Positions 36,326-44,959 of a DNA stretch of 64,000 nt are shown here, in pieces. The stretch's first letter is position 1. Every line of letters begins with the position of its first letter. The stretch covers positions 1,984,001 to 2,048,000 of the forward strand of contig NZ_CP087590.1 of NCBI RefSeq assembly GCF_015594925.2. The letters run 5' to 3'. A program made the translations under genes and the position numbers. Source of the stretch: Vibrio sp. VB16 (GTDB lineage: Bacteria; Pseudomonadota; Gammaproteobacteria; Enterobacterales; Vibrionaceae). The notes under the pieces were generated by a model, which was not told the DNA's origin, did not search any database, and worked only from the letters and a program-made list of their open reading frames with translations.

Positions 36326-36717
36326 TTTTTGTGCCAACCATATGATTATTAAAAATGAGACACTAAAATAATTTTAGAAAAAAACAATTGATATTCATCA
36401 ATTTACAGCTGATTTGCTATGCATTCAGGTATTGAATGATTAGATTATCAACACTGATTTTTATTTTTTAATGAGAAATTTCTTGAGGTAAGTTAACCCA
36501 GCCACTCGTTCAACTCACTTTTATCCAAAAGTGTGCCCACAAGATAGTTGCTCGTGTTCGAGTAAACACACTTAAGATTACGCACTCGCAGCAAACATAA
36601 ATGTGATAATTCCAATAACAAGAACTTTAGGTAGAACGCTTTCAAATGACATAATAAGCACCTTAATTTATAAATGTGAACGTCTGTTTGTTGTGAAACT
36701 TATAACTGATTTAACGG
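36326..36717. other. Intergenic region (392 bp)
   Basis: Between the metalloprotease-like lipoprotein gene and the glycine-zipper gene. It holds the possible 24-codon small membrane protein gene at 36578-36652. The rest is AT-rich, with no other feature seen. Confidence 0.5.
36578..36652 (-). CDS. Possible 24-residue single-helix membrane protein
   Basis: This short ORF, below usual annotation limits, translates as MSFESVLPKVLV followed by IGIITFMFAASA, a nearly continuous hydrophobic helix. An AAGGTG ribosome site lies about eight bases before the ATG at 36652. Small one-helix proteins of this size often bind and tune membrane complexes. No family recognised. The support is only the ribosome site and composition. 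Confidence 0.4.
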   Translation of the reverse strand: MSFESVLPKVLVIGIITFMFAASA

Positions 36718-37155
36718 TTAATTCATAGCGCGATATCCTCTACCCTGCATACAATTCCTCATTAGTTCGTCCCGTTCTTTCTGATTTGAATTTTCGGCAG
36801 AATTTTTAGAGCCTCTGCCTGATAACACCCCAACAGTCGTCCCGATGGCGGCACCCTTTTTTGCTGCACTGCTTCCCGAGTTCCCAGAAATACTCCCCGC
36901 TAACGCTCCGGCGGTTGCGCCTCGTAGGCCTCGTTTAACCCCCTGCTCGGCGGCTCCAGCTGATTCATGTTGGCCTACATTAACGAGTAGATCAGAGCAT
37001 TGCTGCTGATCTAGGTTGAATTGAACAGAATCGTACTGTAATTCATCAAACACCAAAGTATGTCCAGTGGCGTAGGTCGGTACTGCTGAAAATAGAACAA
37101 CACCCGCTACCGCGAGAGCGTTGATAACTTTATTTCTTCGAGATGTGGATGTCAT
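36718..37155 (-). CDS. Exported glycine-zipper family protein
   Basis: The 145-residue protein has a signal peptide (VINALAVAGVVLFSAVPTYA) and a mature region with one cysteine in QQQCSDLL. A glycine-zipper block follows (GLRGATAGALAGSISGNSG, AAKKGAAIGTTVGVLSGRG), then a C-terminal NCMQGRGYRAMN motif common in this family. It probably resides in the periplasm or outer membrane; the function is unknown. It is the second glycine-zipper protein of the window but not similar to the one at 31109 outside the zipper. Confidence 0.78.
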   Translation of the reverse strand: MTSTSRRNKVINALAVAGVVLFSAVPTYATGHTLVFDELQYDSVQFNLDQQQCSDLLVNVGQHESAGAAEQGVKRGLRGATAGALAGSISGNSGSSAAKKGAAIGTTVGVLSGRGSKNSAENSNQKERDELMRNCMQGRGYRAMN

Positions 37156-37212
37156 AATTAGCCCTTAAAAAAGTAATTCTATTTACCAAATAAATAACAC
37201 TAAATCAAAGGA

Positions 37213-37926
37213 CTAGAAGTCGTATGACAAGCCTAAGGTGATTACATTATCGTTATCTATAACTGATTGTGGAACCCCATGATTGCCGCTCACTTCCCCT
37301 TCGTTGCTATTGAAGTAGGTGTATTTTAGGTACGGTGTCCAGTCATCAATGGTTGTTGATAAAATCACTTCGTGTTCATTTGTACGATAAGAATTCTGGC
37401 TAAAATCGACAGCATTATTAATAGACCCATTTGAGCCATCACGATGTTCATGGGTGTATTTGTAAGCTAAGTTCCAATTCGCTGAGTTATATTGAGCGCC
37501 AGCGATAACCTTATTTGTATTGATTGTGGTGTCACTGAGTTTTTCTGGAGTTTGGCCTGATTGATTGTAACCAAGGCCACTAAATACATTCAAACTGTCG
37601 GTAACTTGATAATCCAAAATACCTTCAATCAACAACTCTTCACCCGTCTCCCACTTACCAAGCTCACCATATAGATTAAAATTTAGCGACTCGGTAAGTT
37701 GAAAGTCGTAGCCATAACCCGCGGCTAGCCATCCTTGATCGTCAAAACCTATGTAGACTTGCCCATTTTCTGATGTATCAATCAGAGCGCCAGCTTCCGT
37801 CGAATAAATGCCATCGTCGGCCGCGTTAGAAGCGACATTTTGTTCAATATAAACTTGGGTAGAACTTGCAAATGCGGTAGCACTTAACAGTGAAAGTGAT
37901 AGCGTGATTAGATTTCGTTTTTTCAT
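37213..37926 (-). CDS. Outer membrane beta-barrel protein (possibly KdgM-like porin)
   Basis: The 237-residue product has a signal peptide (LITLSLSLLSATAFAS) and alternating amphipathic strands, ending with VITLGLSYDF, a classic C-terminal barrel signal. Length and strand pattern fit 12-strand small porins such as KdgM-type oligosaccharide channels, but I see no diagnostic motif, so this is only a possibility. It lies 98 bases downstream of a LysR gene on the same strand, and 57 bases upstream of the glycine-zipper gene. The LysR protein may control it (inference). Confidence 0.72.
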   Translation of the reverse strand: MKKRNLITLSLSLLSATAFASSTQVYIEQNVASNAADDGIYSTEAGALIDTSENGQVYIGFDDQGWLAAGYGYDFQLTESLNFNLYGELGKWETGEELLIEGILDYQVTDSLNVFSGLGYNQSGQTPEKLSDTTINTNKVIAGAQYNSANWNLAYKYTHEHRDGSNGSINNAVDFSQNSYRTNEHEVILSTTIDDWTPYLKYTYFNSNEGEVSGNHGVPQSVIDNDNVITLGLSYDF

Positions 37927-38024
37927 GTGTGTCTCCAGTAATAAGGTGCTTGATTAGCTACTGGAGAGTATGAAGTTAGATTTAATTTATAGTAATAATG
38001 TTATCTATGCTTGAATTATAAATT

Positions 38025-38864
38025 TCATTTATGATTAGAGAGCGCTTCTCTTAGTTTTTCTCGTACTTGTAGATGTTGTTTGTCCTTAATATAACGCCGA
38101 TGGTACAACATCCGAAACTTAATGGTATTGAGCTCAAGTGGAATAGTATGAATTCTCAACCCAAGTACTGGTGCGAGTTTTTCCGCAAAAGAACGCGTAG
38201 AGGCGGCGATCAAATCTGTCGTGCTTGCAAGCATCAACATACTCGATATGGAACTCGTTTCTATCTTAACATTACGTGGTTGAATATCCTTGTCGGACAG
38301 AAACTCCACCGTATTCATGTCGCCACGCCTAAATTTAAGCGCTATATGCTGCTCTTGAAAATAGTCTTCTTGGCTAAGGGTTTCTCCAATCCGTGGATGA
38401 CCAATTCGAGTGAGACAAACCGCCTTATCTTCGAACAACGCCTCCTCTATTAGTGAATGCTTTTTACTGGATATTACGTCTATCACAATGTCCACTTTTT
38501 GAGAAATGAGAGCGTCAAACAGCGCACTCTCTTCAAGTGGTGCTTCGCTGAATCGTACCCCTTTAACGTCGCTGACAAAGTGAATTAGGCTTTCGGTACA
38601 GTACACATTGAGATCATCCACTTGATTCTCGATGCTCCCCATAATATTGAGAGGGTCCTCGATTTTATTCGCAAGTGATACCGCCGCGCCAGTCGGAGCG
38701 ATTCCTCGACCTTCACGAACAAAAAGTTTCTTACCTACAACCGTTTCTAAACGTTTGATTGCAGCACTAACGGCTGGTTGGGTTAAGTCTAATTGTTCAG
38801 ATGCCGCAGTGATTGAACGCTGTCTATATACCGCAAAAAAGGTAGTGAGTAGATTAAGATCCAA
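38025..38864 (-). CDS. LysR-family transcriptional regulator
   Basis: The 279-residue protein has the standard LysR helix-turn-helix (MDLNLLTTFFAVYRQRSITA, then LDLTQPAVSAAIKRLE) and a C-terminal effector-binding domain with EDKAVCLTRIGHPRI. It is upstream of, and parallel to, the outer membrane barrel gene, a candidate target. Its class resembles NodD/LinR-type regulators that sense aromatic or organic acids, but the ligand is not readable. Confidence 0.88.
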   Translation of the reverse strand: MDLNLLTTFFAVYRQRSITAASEQLDLTQPAVSAAIKRLETVVGKKLFVREGRGIAPTGAAVSLANKIEDPLNIMGSIENQVDDLNVYCTESLIHFVSDVKGVRFSEAPLEESALFDALISQKVDIVIDVISSKKHSLIEEALFEDKAVCLTRIGHPRIGETLSQEDYFQEQHIALKFRRGDMNTVEFLSDKDIQPRNVKIETSSISSMLMLASTTDLIAASTRSFAEKLAPVLGLRIHTIPLELNTIKFRMLYHRRYIKDKQHLQVREKLREALSNHK

Positions 38865-39030
38865 AGCTTTAGCCTCGTATTTATAATAGTGGCGACGGAA
38901 GGTCTTACATTCAATTCAGATAAGACTGGACCATTATGCCATCTTAATCGTTCAATTGTCGTCCTCCCTAGATTTTAATCTAACACGAAAGGAACGTTCT
39001 CAAGCGAGTTGTTAAGCAGTTCAGAAAGAA

Positions 39031-39066
39031 CACAATCACTAGAATTGGGCCATTCTAGTGATTGTG
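39031..39066 (-). terminator. 15-bp perfect inverted repeat, terminator of the Clp-FtsH hybrid gene
   Basis: CACAATCACTAGAAT (39031-39045) and its exact complement (39052-39066) flank TGGGCC. It starts 26 bases after the stop of the minus-strand AAA+ protease gene, and a T-rich stretch (TTCTTT on the minus strand) follows. Confidence 0.7.
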
Positions 39067-39092
39067 AAATTACGGGTATTTTCAGGCACAGA

Positions 39093-42000
39093 TCAGCGTG
39101 TTAAAGAAAAAAGTAATTGTTCGATTTCCTCACCCAGTAGTGACTCTTTTTCATACAGTTTATCTGCTATTGAATCTAATGAAGATCGATGTTCAGTCAG
39201 CCTCTGTTCCACAGACTTCTCTGCTTTTATTATCCATTGCTGTACCGCAGTTTGGGCGTTCAACAGCAATTCACTCTCTTCGTATTTGGTGAGCATTCCA
39301 ACGTTTACCGGGCCAATTGAAGGCTCGAGTCCACCTTCGTATATGGCGTGCATCGCTAATTTCGTTGCCTTGCTTATATCATTAGATGCACCTGAACTGA
39401 TTTCATCTGCTTTTGCGGAAAAAAGCTTTTCAGCGACTCTTCCCGCCAATAACACCTCTAACCGATTCAAAATACGAGCGACCGAATAACCTTCATACTC
39501 CTCTTCTGCTCGAGTCGCGACAAAACCCAACGCCTGATCCCGCGGTTCAATCGTGACAAAATCAATCTCTTGTTTAGGGAACAACAACGAAGAAACAAGA
39601 AGGTGCCCTGCTTCATGATAGGCTGTACGTTGTTTTTCGCGCTCGCTCAATACAATATTCTCACTTGGTGATCCGTAGGACACTCGCACCATAGTTTTTT
39701 TGATCACTTCAACCGTCAGTGGATTATTTTCTCCCACCACTTGATAAATTGCTTCTCTAAATACTTGGTCGATTTGAGCGGAAGACATCCCTCTTGATGA
39801 TGCAACCAAGTCATTTAAATCTGCGGTGACAAACTCAACGTTATGCCTCGCCGAAAACTTGGTAAAGAATTGCTCTCGTGCATGACGATTAGGTAAATCA
39901 CAAAAAATAGTTTCGTCAAATCGGCCCGGACGGACAATAGCACTGTCTAACAGCTGCGGGTGGTTTGTTGCCGCCATCACAAATACCGCATCATCACCCG
40001 ACACAAACCCATCCATTTCTGACAGTAAGGCATTAACGGTCAGGTTGCGGTCGCGGTCGGCACCTTGTTCACTGTTAGAACGGCTGGACGCTATGGCGTC
40101 GATCTCATCAATAAACACCATCGACGGGGCGTATTTTCTTGCCGTAGCAAACAGCTTTTTAATATTTTGTGTCGTACCACCAGAACTAGAAGACGATAAC
40201 TCAGAAGCTGAAACCGCAAAAAATGGCAATCCACTCTCCCCTGCCACGGCTTTCGCTAAAAGCGTCTTACCCGTTCCGGGTGGCCCTGCAAACAAAAAAC
40301 CACTTGGTATAGGCACGCCAAAATGGCTCAGTTTTTCTGGTGTTTTAAGCCAACTAATGACGTCTATCAACCGTTTTTTTGCTCTCTCCAATCCAATGAC
40401 GTCATCTAGTTTAATCGTCGGTAGACTCATTTTAAATAAGTCGTTTGCTCGCAAATCATCCGTTTGTACTACCTGGTTCACGGATTGACGGTGAAATAGA
40501 ACATTAAAGCCCTGCTCAGACGGGGTGACAGAACAGTGATAGTTCAATGCCTCCCTGCGTCTTGTCATGTTGGATAAATCGTGCTCTATCGCTAAATAGT
40601 ATTGTATTCGTTCTATCATTGAGGGAAACGAATGATCAAATTTTGACAGCTCAATACTAAAATGTTCCCTCACATCATGAGACAGACTTACCGAATCATC
40701 TTGTTCGTCTTCATTCACGATACGATAGGTAAAGATAGGAAGCTTACTGTGTTTATCTAACTCATCAGATAGAAAATACAGCAACGAACTATGGTTATTT
40801 TCTATCGTATCAATATCAATAAGCAGCGCGTCTGGAAGGTGTACTTCTATGGCGCTTTTTATCTTATCTTTATCACTGCAAAGAGAGACGTCATTCTTCA
40901 TACTAGTACGATTAAGCAGTTCAAAAACTCTCGAGTCATTATCTAACAGCAGTAGTTTGCTATGAGAATGCGGCTGCCCGTGTTCTTCATTGTCGACCTG
41001 AATATCAAACACCATCTTGTCGTGAAAACACTGTTCAAAAAATGGCGTCGCCTTATTCAAAATTTGCGACTGAACTTTTGCTGAAACGCCCTTTAACCCA
41101 CGAACCGAAATGTCCGGTGCCATTGTTTTTAGCAAGAATCCGGCAAAGTTATCAGGCCAGTCAAAGGTAAGCTGCGGATCAGGCTTTTCTTTTTCTTCTA
41201 GTTCACGATCGGCCAAACGCAAAAGATGGTTAATCTTGAGTGATGAGAAAACAATGGGGTAACCCTTCGCTAATCGGTTAACAAATTCTGGTGACAATTG
41301 CGTTTTACTCGACGGGTTTTTAGAACTGCGCAAAATGTCAAAGATACTAATAGAACGATTCTGTGGGTTATTCGCTATAATGTCTTGCCCAAGGTTGGTC
41401 GTAAATATAACGATACATTGGCTAAAATCCACCACTTCTTGGCTGGTTTGGTCTTTCGCGAGTCCACTGTCTAATATCGACAACAGCGACTGAATGACCG
41501 TGCTGTGCGCTTTCTCTATTTCATCAAACAACAGTATTTGTCTCGGTTGCGCCCTAACAACATGGGTTAACATACCTAAGCTAGCGTCTACATATTGAAT
41601 CCCAGTACCAAATAGCTTTAAGCCATCACGACTGTCTGCATAGTGCTCCATATTAAATACATTGAATTCATAGCCGGTTTTTTCGTATTCGTTTAACTCG
41701 CTCAATAACTGAGAAGCCAGAAATGTTTTTCCGACGCCTGATGGGCCAACAAAAGTATAAATAGTGCGCGGTCCCTGTTGGGAATCAATACTCGACGTCA
41801 AATATCCTTGGCATAAACTGTTTATCGCACTTTCCTGACCAATCACTTTCTTACTCAGCTTTCGTTTTATACCTTGGCTAGATAAGGATCTAAAAACCAG
41901 ATTATTTGCTCTTTTGTTATTGAACGCTATATAGCTGACATCGTCATCGTTACTGAGCATTAATTGGTCAACAAATGCCCCTGCACCCATTTTGTTATCG

Positions 42001-43016
42001 GTATAAGCGTTCGCGAAGCAGTGTTGGACATAAGAAGAGAGCTTCAGTTTCGAAACACATTTCTTCGCGACTTGATACCAAGTAGAAGAAGGATCGCCAA
42101 AACTGCGACTCTCTGAAAAACGAAACAGGTTTGAACGCAGTGCGTACACCTTCTCACTAAAAATCAATTGATAGCTTTGGCATTGAAAGTTCGAAGCAAG
42201 TTTATCTAACAGGGCAGTTTCATGAATAAGCGCAGCCAGTATCGTCGCTTCCGTCACCTTAAGTTCTAACGACGCCTCTTTTTCCAAATCTTCAATTGTT
42301 TTATCAGAATGCTGAGATAGGTATTCGGCCGTGGCAATAACGGCAATTTCTTCAATGAAATTCTTTCCTATGTTATCCATCATTGGATATCTTTCTGCTA
42401 ATGCAAAAGAGAGAAGAGGTTTCGATTTATTCGACCCATTGTCATCCGCATCATAGGCGATCGATTCGTAAGAAGTCGGTTGACTGGACATAGATTGTTC
42501 CAATGGTGATTCATCTAACGCAGTTTGATTATGGTGATCATTCAAATCGATATCAGACACATTGACCGCCTGTTTTTCAATGGTTAGAAAATCAAAATCC
42601 GATTCAATATGTAACCTATGTTCTTGCTGATAGTTGACAAACTTTTCTCTAACTTGAGTACAAAATGCTGAAACATCATAGCTTAAATTTTTGTCATCAG
42701 ATGATGCGATAAGATTAAAATGAGCAGATAACAGTGCTGTACCGCCAGCCTGTCTAACCTCATTAATGAGCTTTTCTTCATCCAAAATATCGATATTTAT
42801 CGCTTCAATGAAACACAATCCTTCCTTATTAACCACAAGGTCATAGCTCAACATTGTCGACAAAAGATGTGGGTCGTTAATTAATTTGTCGATGGCGACG
42901 AATACGATGGGTAAAAGAGATTTACTGCTTGCTAAAAAGGTCGTCTCGAGTGGATTACCATTCCAAAAAATATTATTTTGGTTAAAGAAAGCCTTCACGA
43001 GATTATATTTATTCAT
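39093..43016 (-). CDS. ClpA/B-like AAA+ and FtsH-like AAA+/M41 metalloprotease fusion
   Basis: The 1307-residue protein joins modules not usually found together. Residues 1-380 are an unrecognised, acidic N-terminal region. A Clp D2-like AAA+ domain spans about 385-660: Walker A GPSGVGKT 424-431, pore QYVD about 474-477, Walker B LLFDEIEKAH 495-504, arginine finger in SPEFVNRL 575-582. Residues about 687-810 look receiver-like (LLLLDND, LLIDID). An FtsH-like AAA+ follows (Walker A GPPGTGKT 911-918, FIDEID 968-973, TNHP to RPGRFD 1018-1034). Last is an M41 protease with HEAGH 1134-1138 and a third-ligand Asp about 1213 in GASNDI. FtsH's two N-terminal membrane helices are missing. An AGGA site precedes the ATG. 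It is divergent from a membrane/PEGA pair. Confidence 0.9.
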   Translation of the reverse strand: MNKYNLVKAFFNQNNIFWNGNPLETTFLASSKSLLPIVFVAIDKLINDPHLLSTMLSYDLVVNKEGLCFIEAINIDILDEEKLINEVRQAGGTALLSAHFNLIASSDDKNLSYDVSAFCTQVREKFVNYQQEHRLHIESDFDFLTIEKQAVNVSDIDLNDHHNQTALDESPLEQSMSSQPTSYESIAYDADDNGSNKSKPLLSFALAERYPMMDNIGKNFIEEIAVIATAEYLSQHSDKTIEDLEKEASLELKVTEATILAALIHETALLDKLASNFQCQSYQLIFSEKVYALRSNLFRFSESRSFGDPSSTWYQVAKKCVSKLKLSSYVQHCFANAYTDNKMGAGAFVDQLMLSNDDDVSYIAFNNKRANNLVFRSLSSQGIKRKLSKKVIGQESAINSLCQGYLTSSIDSQQGPRTIYTFVGPSGVGKTFLASQLLSELNEYEKTGYEFNVFNMEHYADSRDGLKLFGTGIQYVDASLGMLTHVVRAQPRQILLFDEIEKAHSTVIQSLLSILDSGLAKDQTSQEVVDFSQCIVIFTTNLGQDIIANNPQNRSISIFDILRSSKNPSSKTQLSPEFVNRLAKGYPIVFSSLKINHLLRLADRELEEKEKPDPQLTFDWPDNFAGFLLKTMAPDISVRGLKGVSAKVQSQILNKATPFFEQCFHDKMVFDIQVDNEEHGQPHSHSKLLLLDNDSRVFELLNRTSMKNDVSLCSDKDKIKSAIEVHLPDALLIDIDTIENNHSSLLYFLSDELDKHSKLPIFTYRIVNEDEQDDSVSLSHDVREHFSIELSKFDHSFPSMIERIQYYLAIEHDLSNMTRRREALNYHCSVTPSEQGFNVLFHRQSVNQVVQTDDLRANDLFKMSLPTIKLDDVIGLERAKKRLIDVISWLKTPEKLSHFGVPIPSGFLFAGPPGTGKTLLAKAVAGESGLPFFAVSASELSSSSSGGTTQNIKKLFATARKYAPSMVFIDEIDAIASSRSNSEQGADRDRNLTVNALLSEMDGFVSGDDAVFVMAATNHPQLLDSAIVRPGRFDETIFCDLPNRHAREQFFTKFSARHNVEFVTADLNDLVASSRGMSSAQIDQVFREAIYQVVGENNPLTVEVIKKTMVRVSYGSPSENIVLSEREKQRTAYHEAGHLLVSSLLFPKQEIDFVTIEPRDQALGFVATRAEEEYEGYSVARILNRLEVLLAGRVAEKLFSAKADEISSGASNDISKATKLAMHAIYEGGLEPSIGPVNVGMLTKYEESELLLNAQTAVQQWIIKAEKSVEQRLTEHRSSLDSIADKLYEKESLLGEEIEQLLFSLTR

Positions 43017-43324
43017 TAATGAGTCCTAACGCTGGATGATTAAGGTTTTAACACGATGCAAGAATGTCGTCTGAATTGAATTTCAAGCGCGATACGACGT
43101 AGATAATTAGTTTATCCAATAGCTCATTAAAATTCAGCCAACCATAAGGCTTAATGGCTTTAACGTTCATCTTACTTGTTCCGACTTTATACAACTATAC
43201 GGTATAAAGTCCAACAATAACATAATGAAAAAATTGCAAAAATATATTTTGACCGTATGTGGTTTTGATTAGGAAACTACCCTATAATTCGCGAATATAA
43301 TAAAATACACAGAAAAGTGCATAG
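43017..43324. other. Divergent promoter region of the hybrid protease locus (308 bp)
   Basis: Shared upstream region of the Clp-FtsH hybrid gene and the membrane/PEGA genes. It carries the inverted repeat listed at 43184-43210 and AT-rich tracts with possible -10 hexamers (TATAAT-like near 43283-43300). No ORF seen. Confidence 0.55.
43184..43210. promoter_or_regulatory. Inverted repeat, possible operator between divergent genes
   Basis: ACTTTATAC (43184-43192) and GTATAAAGT (43202-43210) are perfect nine-base arms 9 bases apart, the spacing of a dimeric repressor site. It lies midway between the two divergent transcription units and could control both. Confidence 0.45.
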
Positions 43325-44956
43325 ATGAAATTTCTTACAATTAGTTTATTGGTTGGCTTATTTTTTGCTCTCCTTGGTTTTAAGAAGAACAAACCTCGCT
43401 TACAAAATATCGGTGTTAATGTCGCGGCTTTGATTGTTATTTATGTTGTCGCCTCAATTGCAGGCCCAGCACGTTACACCATTGATCTTGAGCAATCACC
43501 GGTTGTTATTAACAATAAATCCTATCTTGTCGCGTGGAAAATTAATCGTGTACTTCCATTTGAATGGTTAGCAGTGGCCAAATATGTCGACCATGATACA
43601 AAAACTGGCGGTATTGACCAGTATAAGAGAATACCGGAAAAGCAACGAAGAGAATTAAAACAAAGCTATCAAGGTGAAGGGATATTCACTCAATATTTAA
43701 TATTCATTTTGTTCACTGCTTGGGTCGTTGTTTATAGAAAAAAAATAAAACGACGCCCTGTAACTATCCATCTATTAACCCCAGCAAAAACGCAAGGCAA
43801 AATGACTAAACAGGCCATCAATGATTGCACTAGTTTAGTCGTACTAAATGAATGGATTGATACAATACAGAAAAAACCATTTTTTCGGTTTTACTATAAG
43901 AAAAGTCGATTAAAGCTGTGCAACACGAGAAAAATATCGCTTCAAAAAGAGCTCTCGCAGGCATTCTATGCCATTGCCAAAAGCATCCACATTCGAGCGA
44001 ATACCTCTTCCGATGGAATGTTCGATAACACCAGTGAAAAAGGCTACCTTCCGCTTTGGGTCGCAAAAATGTTACTCAAGGGTGAATATGAATTTGGCAT
44101 TGACATCGAACTGAACGCTGAAGGGCATTACCCCAAATTGGAGCACCTGACAACATATGGCCGAAATGTAAAAAAAGCAGGCTCCGACGAAAAGACCCAT
44201 ACTCTTGTTTGGCAAGACAACAGAACAAAAGAAAGTATCAAGAAAACGATAGAGAAATCGCTCATCGAAAATATTGAGAACTCATTAAACGCCATATTAC
44301 CAAAAGGTTTGGTCACATTCTCTAAAGACAGTACCACGCGTATACAACTGTCTATTACTTCTGTCGATTATACGGATAATGCGGATAATATCGTTCAATT
44401 TGCCTTAGGGGAGAAATACTATCTATTCGCAACGCCGTCTTATCAACTTTCTACAAACATGATTGGTTCTGGATTTTTGTTAAGCTCGAAGTCAGTACCA
44501 TTGCAAAATCCTCAAATTACTGATATTTCAAACAAGGCATTAACGTCAGAACCAAAGATAAAGATGCCAAAGCCAAAAGAAAATAAAATACCAAGCTTCT
44601 GCACCAACATAGTAAAAGTAAAAATAGTCTCTTCTGTGATCGAAACCTTATTTATCCCCTTACCTAGTGGTGGGGTAAAAACCGCGATGGTCGCGGCACG
44701 CAAGATTGATGAATTATATACAGAACTGGCCAACGACGTGCAGTCCGCGGTATTAGATGAACTCACCAGTGAAGCGATGGATATCGCTATACAGAACATG
44801 ATAGAGAACGATCCGGTGATGTTTGTTTCATTACTAGACAGCGTAAGTAGCGAGCTGTTATCTCTGGGCATAGAGCAGGAGCTAATCAGTGAAATGGCAA
44901 GCTCCATTATGGCGGAAGTCGCTGCAATGGCAATTACAGGTTTAATAGAGGACTAA
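43325..44956 (+). CDS. Membrane protein of unknown function beside the hybrid protease
   Basis: I do not recognise this 543-residue protein. It has two N-terminal hydrophobic helices (about 3-19 and 30-50), a short extracytoplasmic stretch (about 50-115, with YTIDLEQSPVVINNKSYLVAWKINR cut at 43467-43545) and a third helix (about 118-137). A roughly 400-residue cytoplasmic region with basic patches (RKKIKRR) follows, and a C-terminal acidic helical segment ends in VAAMAITGLIED. No catalytic motif is seen. It is the first gene of a two-gene unit divergent from the Clp-FtsH hybrid, 3 bases from the next gene. A role as membrane platform or substrate of the hybrid is inference. Confidence 0.75.
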   Translation: MKFLTISLLVGLFFALLGFKKNKPRLQNIGVNVAALIVIYVVASIAGPARYTIDLEQSPVVINNKSYLVAWKINRVLPFEWLAVAKYVDHDTKTGGIDQYKRIPEKQRRELKQSYQGEGIFTQYLIFILFTAWVVVYRKKIKRRPVTIHLLTPAKTQGKMTKQAINDCTSLVVLNEWIDTIQKKPFFRFYYKKSRLKLCNTRKISLQKELSQAFYAIAKSIHIRANTSSDGMFDNTSEKGYLPLWVAKMLLKGEYEFGIDIELNAEGHYPKLEHLTTYGRNVKKAGSDEKTHTLVWQDNRTKESIKKTIEKSLIENIENSLNAILPKGLVTFSKDSTTRIQLSITSVDYTDNADNIVQFALGEKYYLFATPSYQLSTNMIGSGFLLSSKSVPLQNPQITDISNKALTSEPKIKMPKPKENKIPSFCTNIVKVKIVSSVIETLFIPLPSGGVKTAMVAARKIDELYTELANDVQSAVLDELTSEAMDIAIQNMIENDPVMFVSLLDSVSSELLSLGIEQELISEMASSIMAEVAAMAITGLIED

Positions 44957-44959
44957 CAG

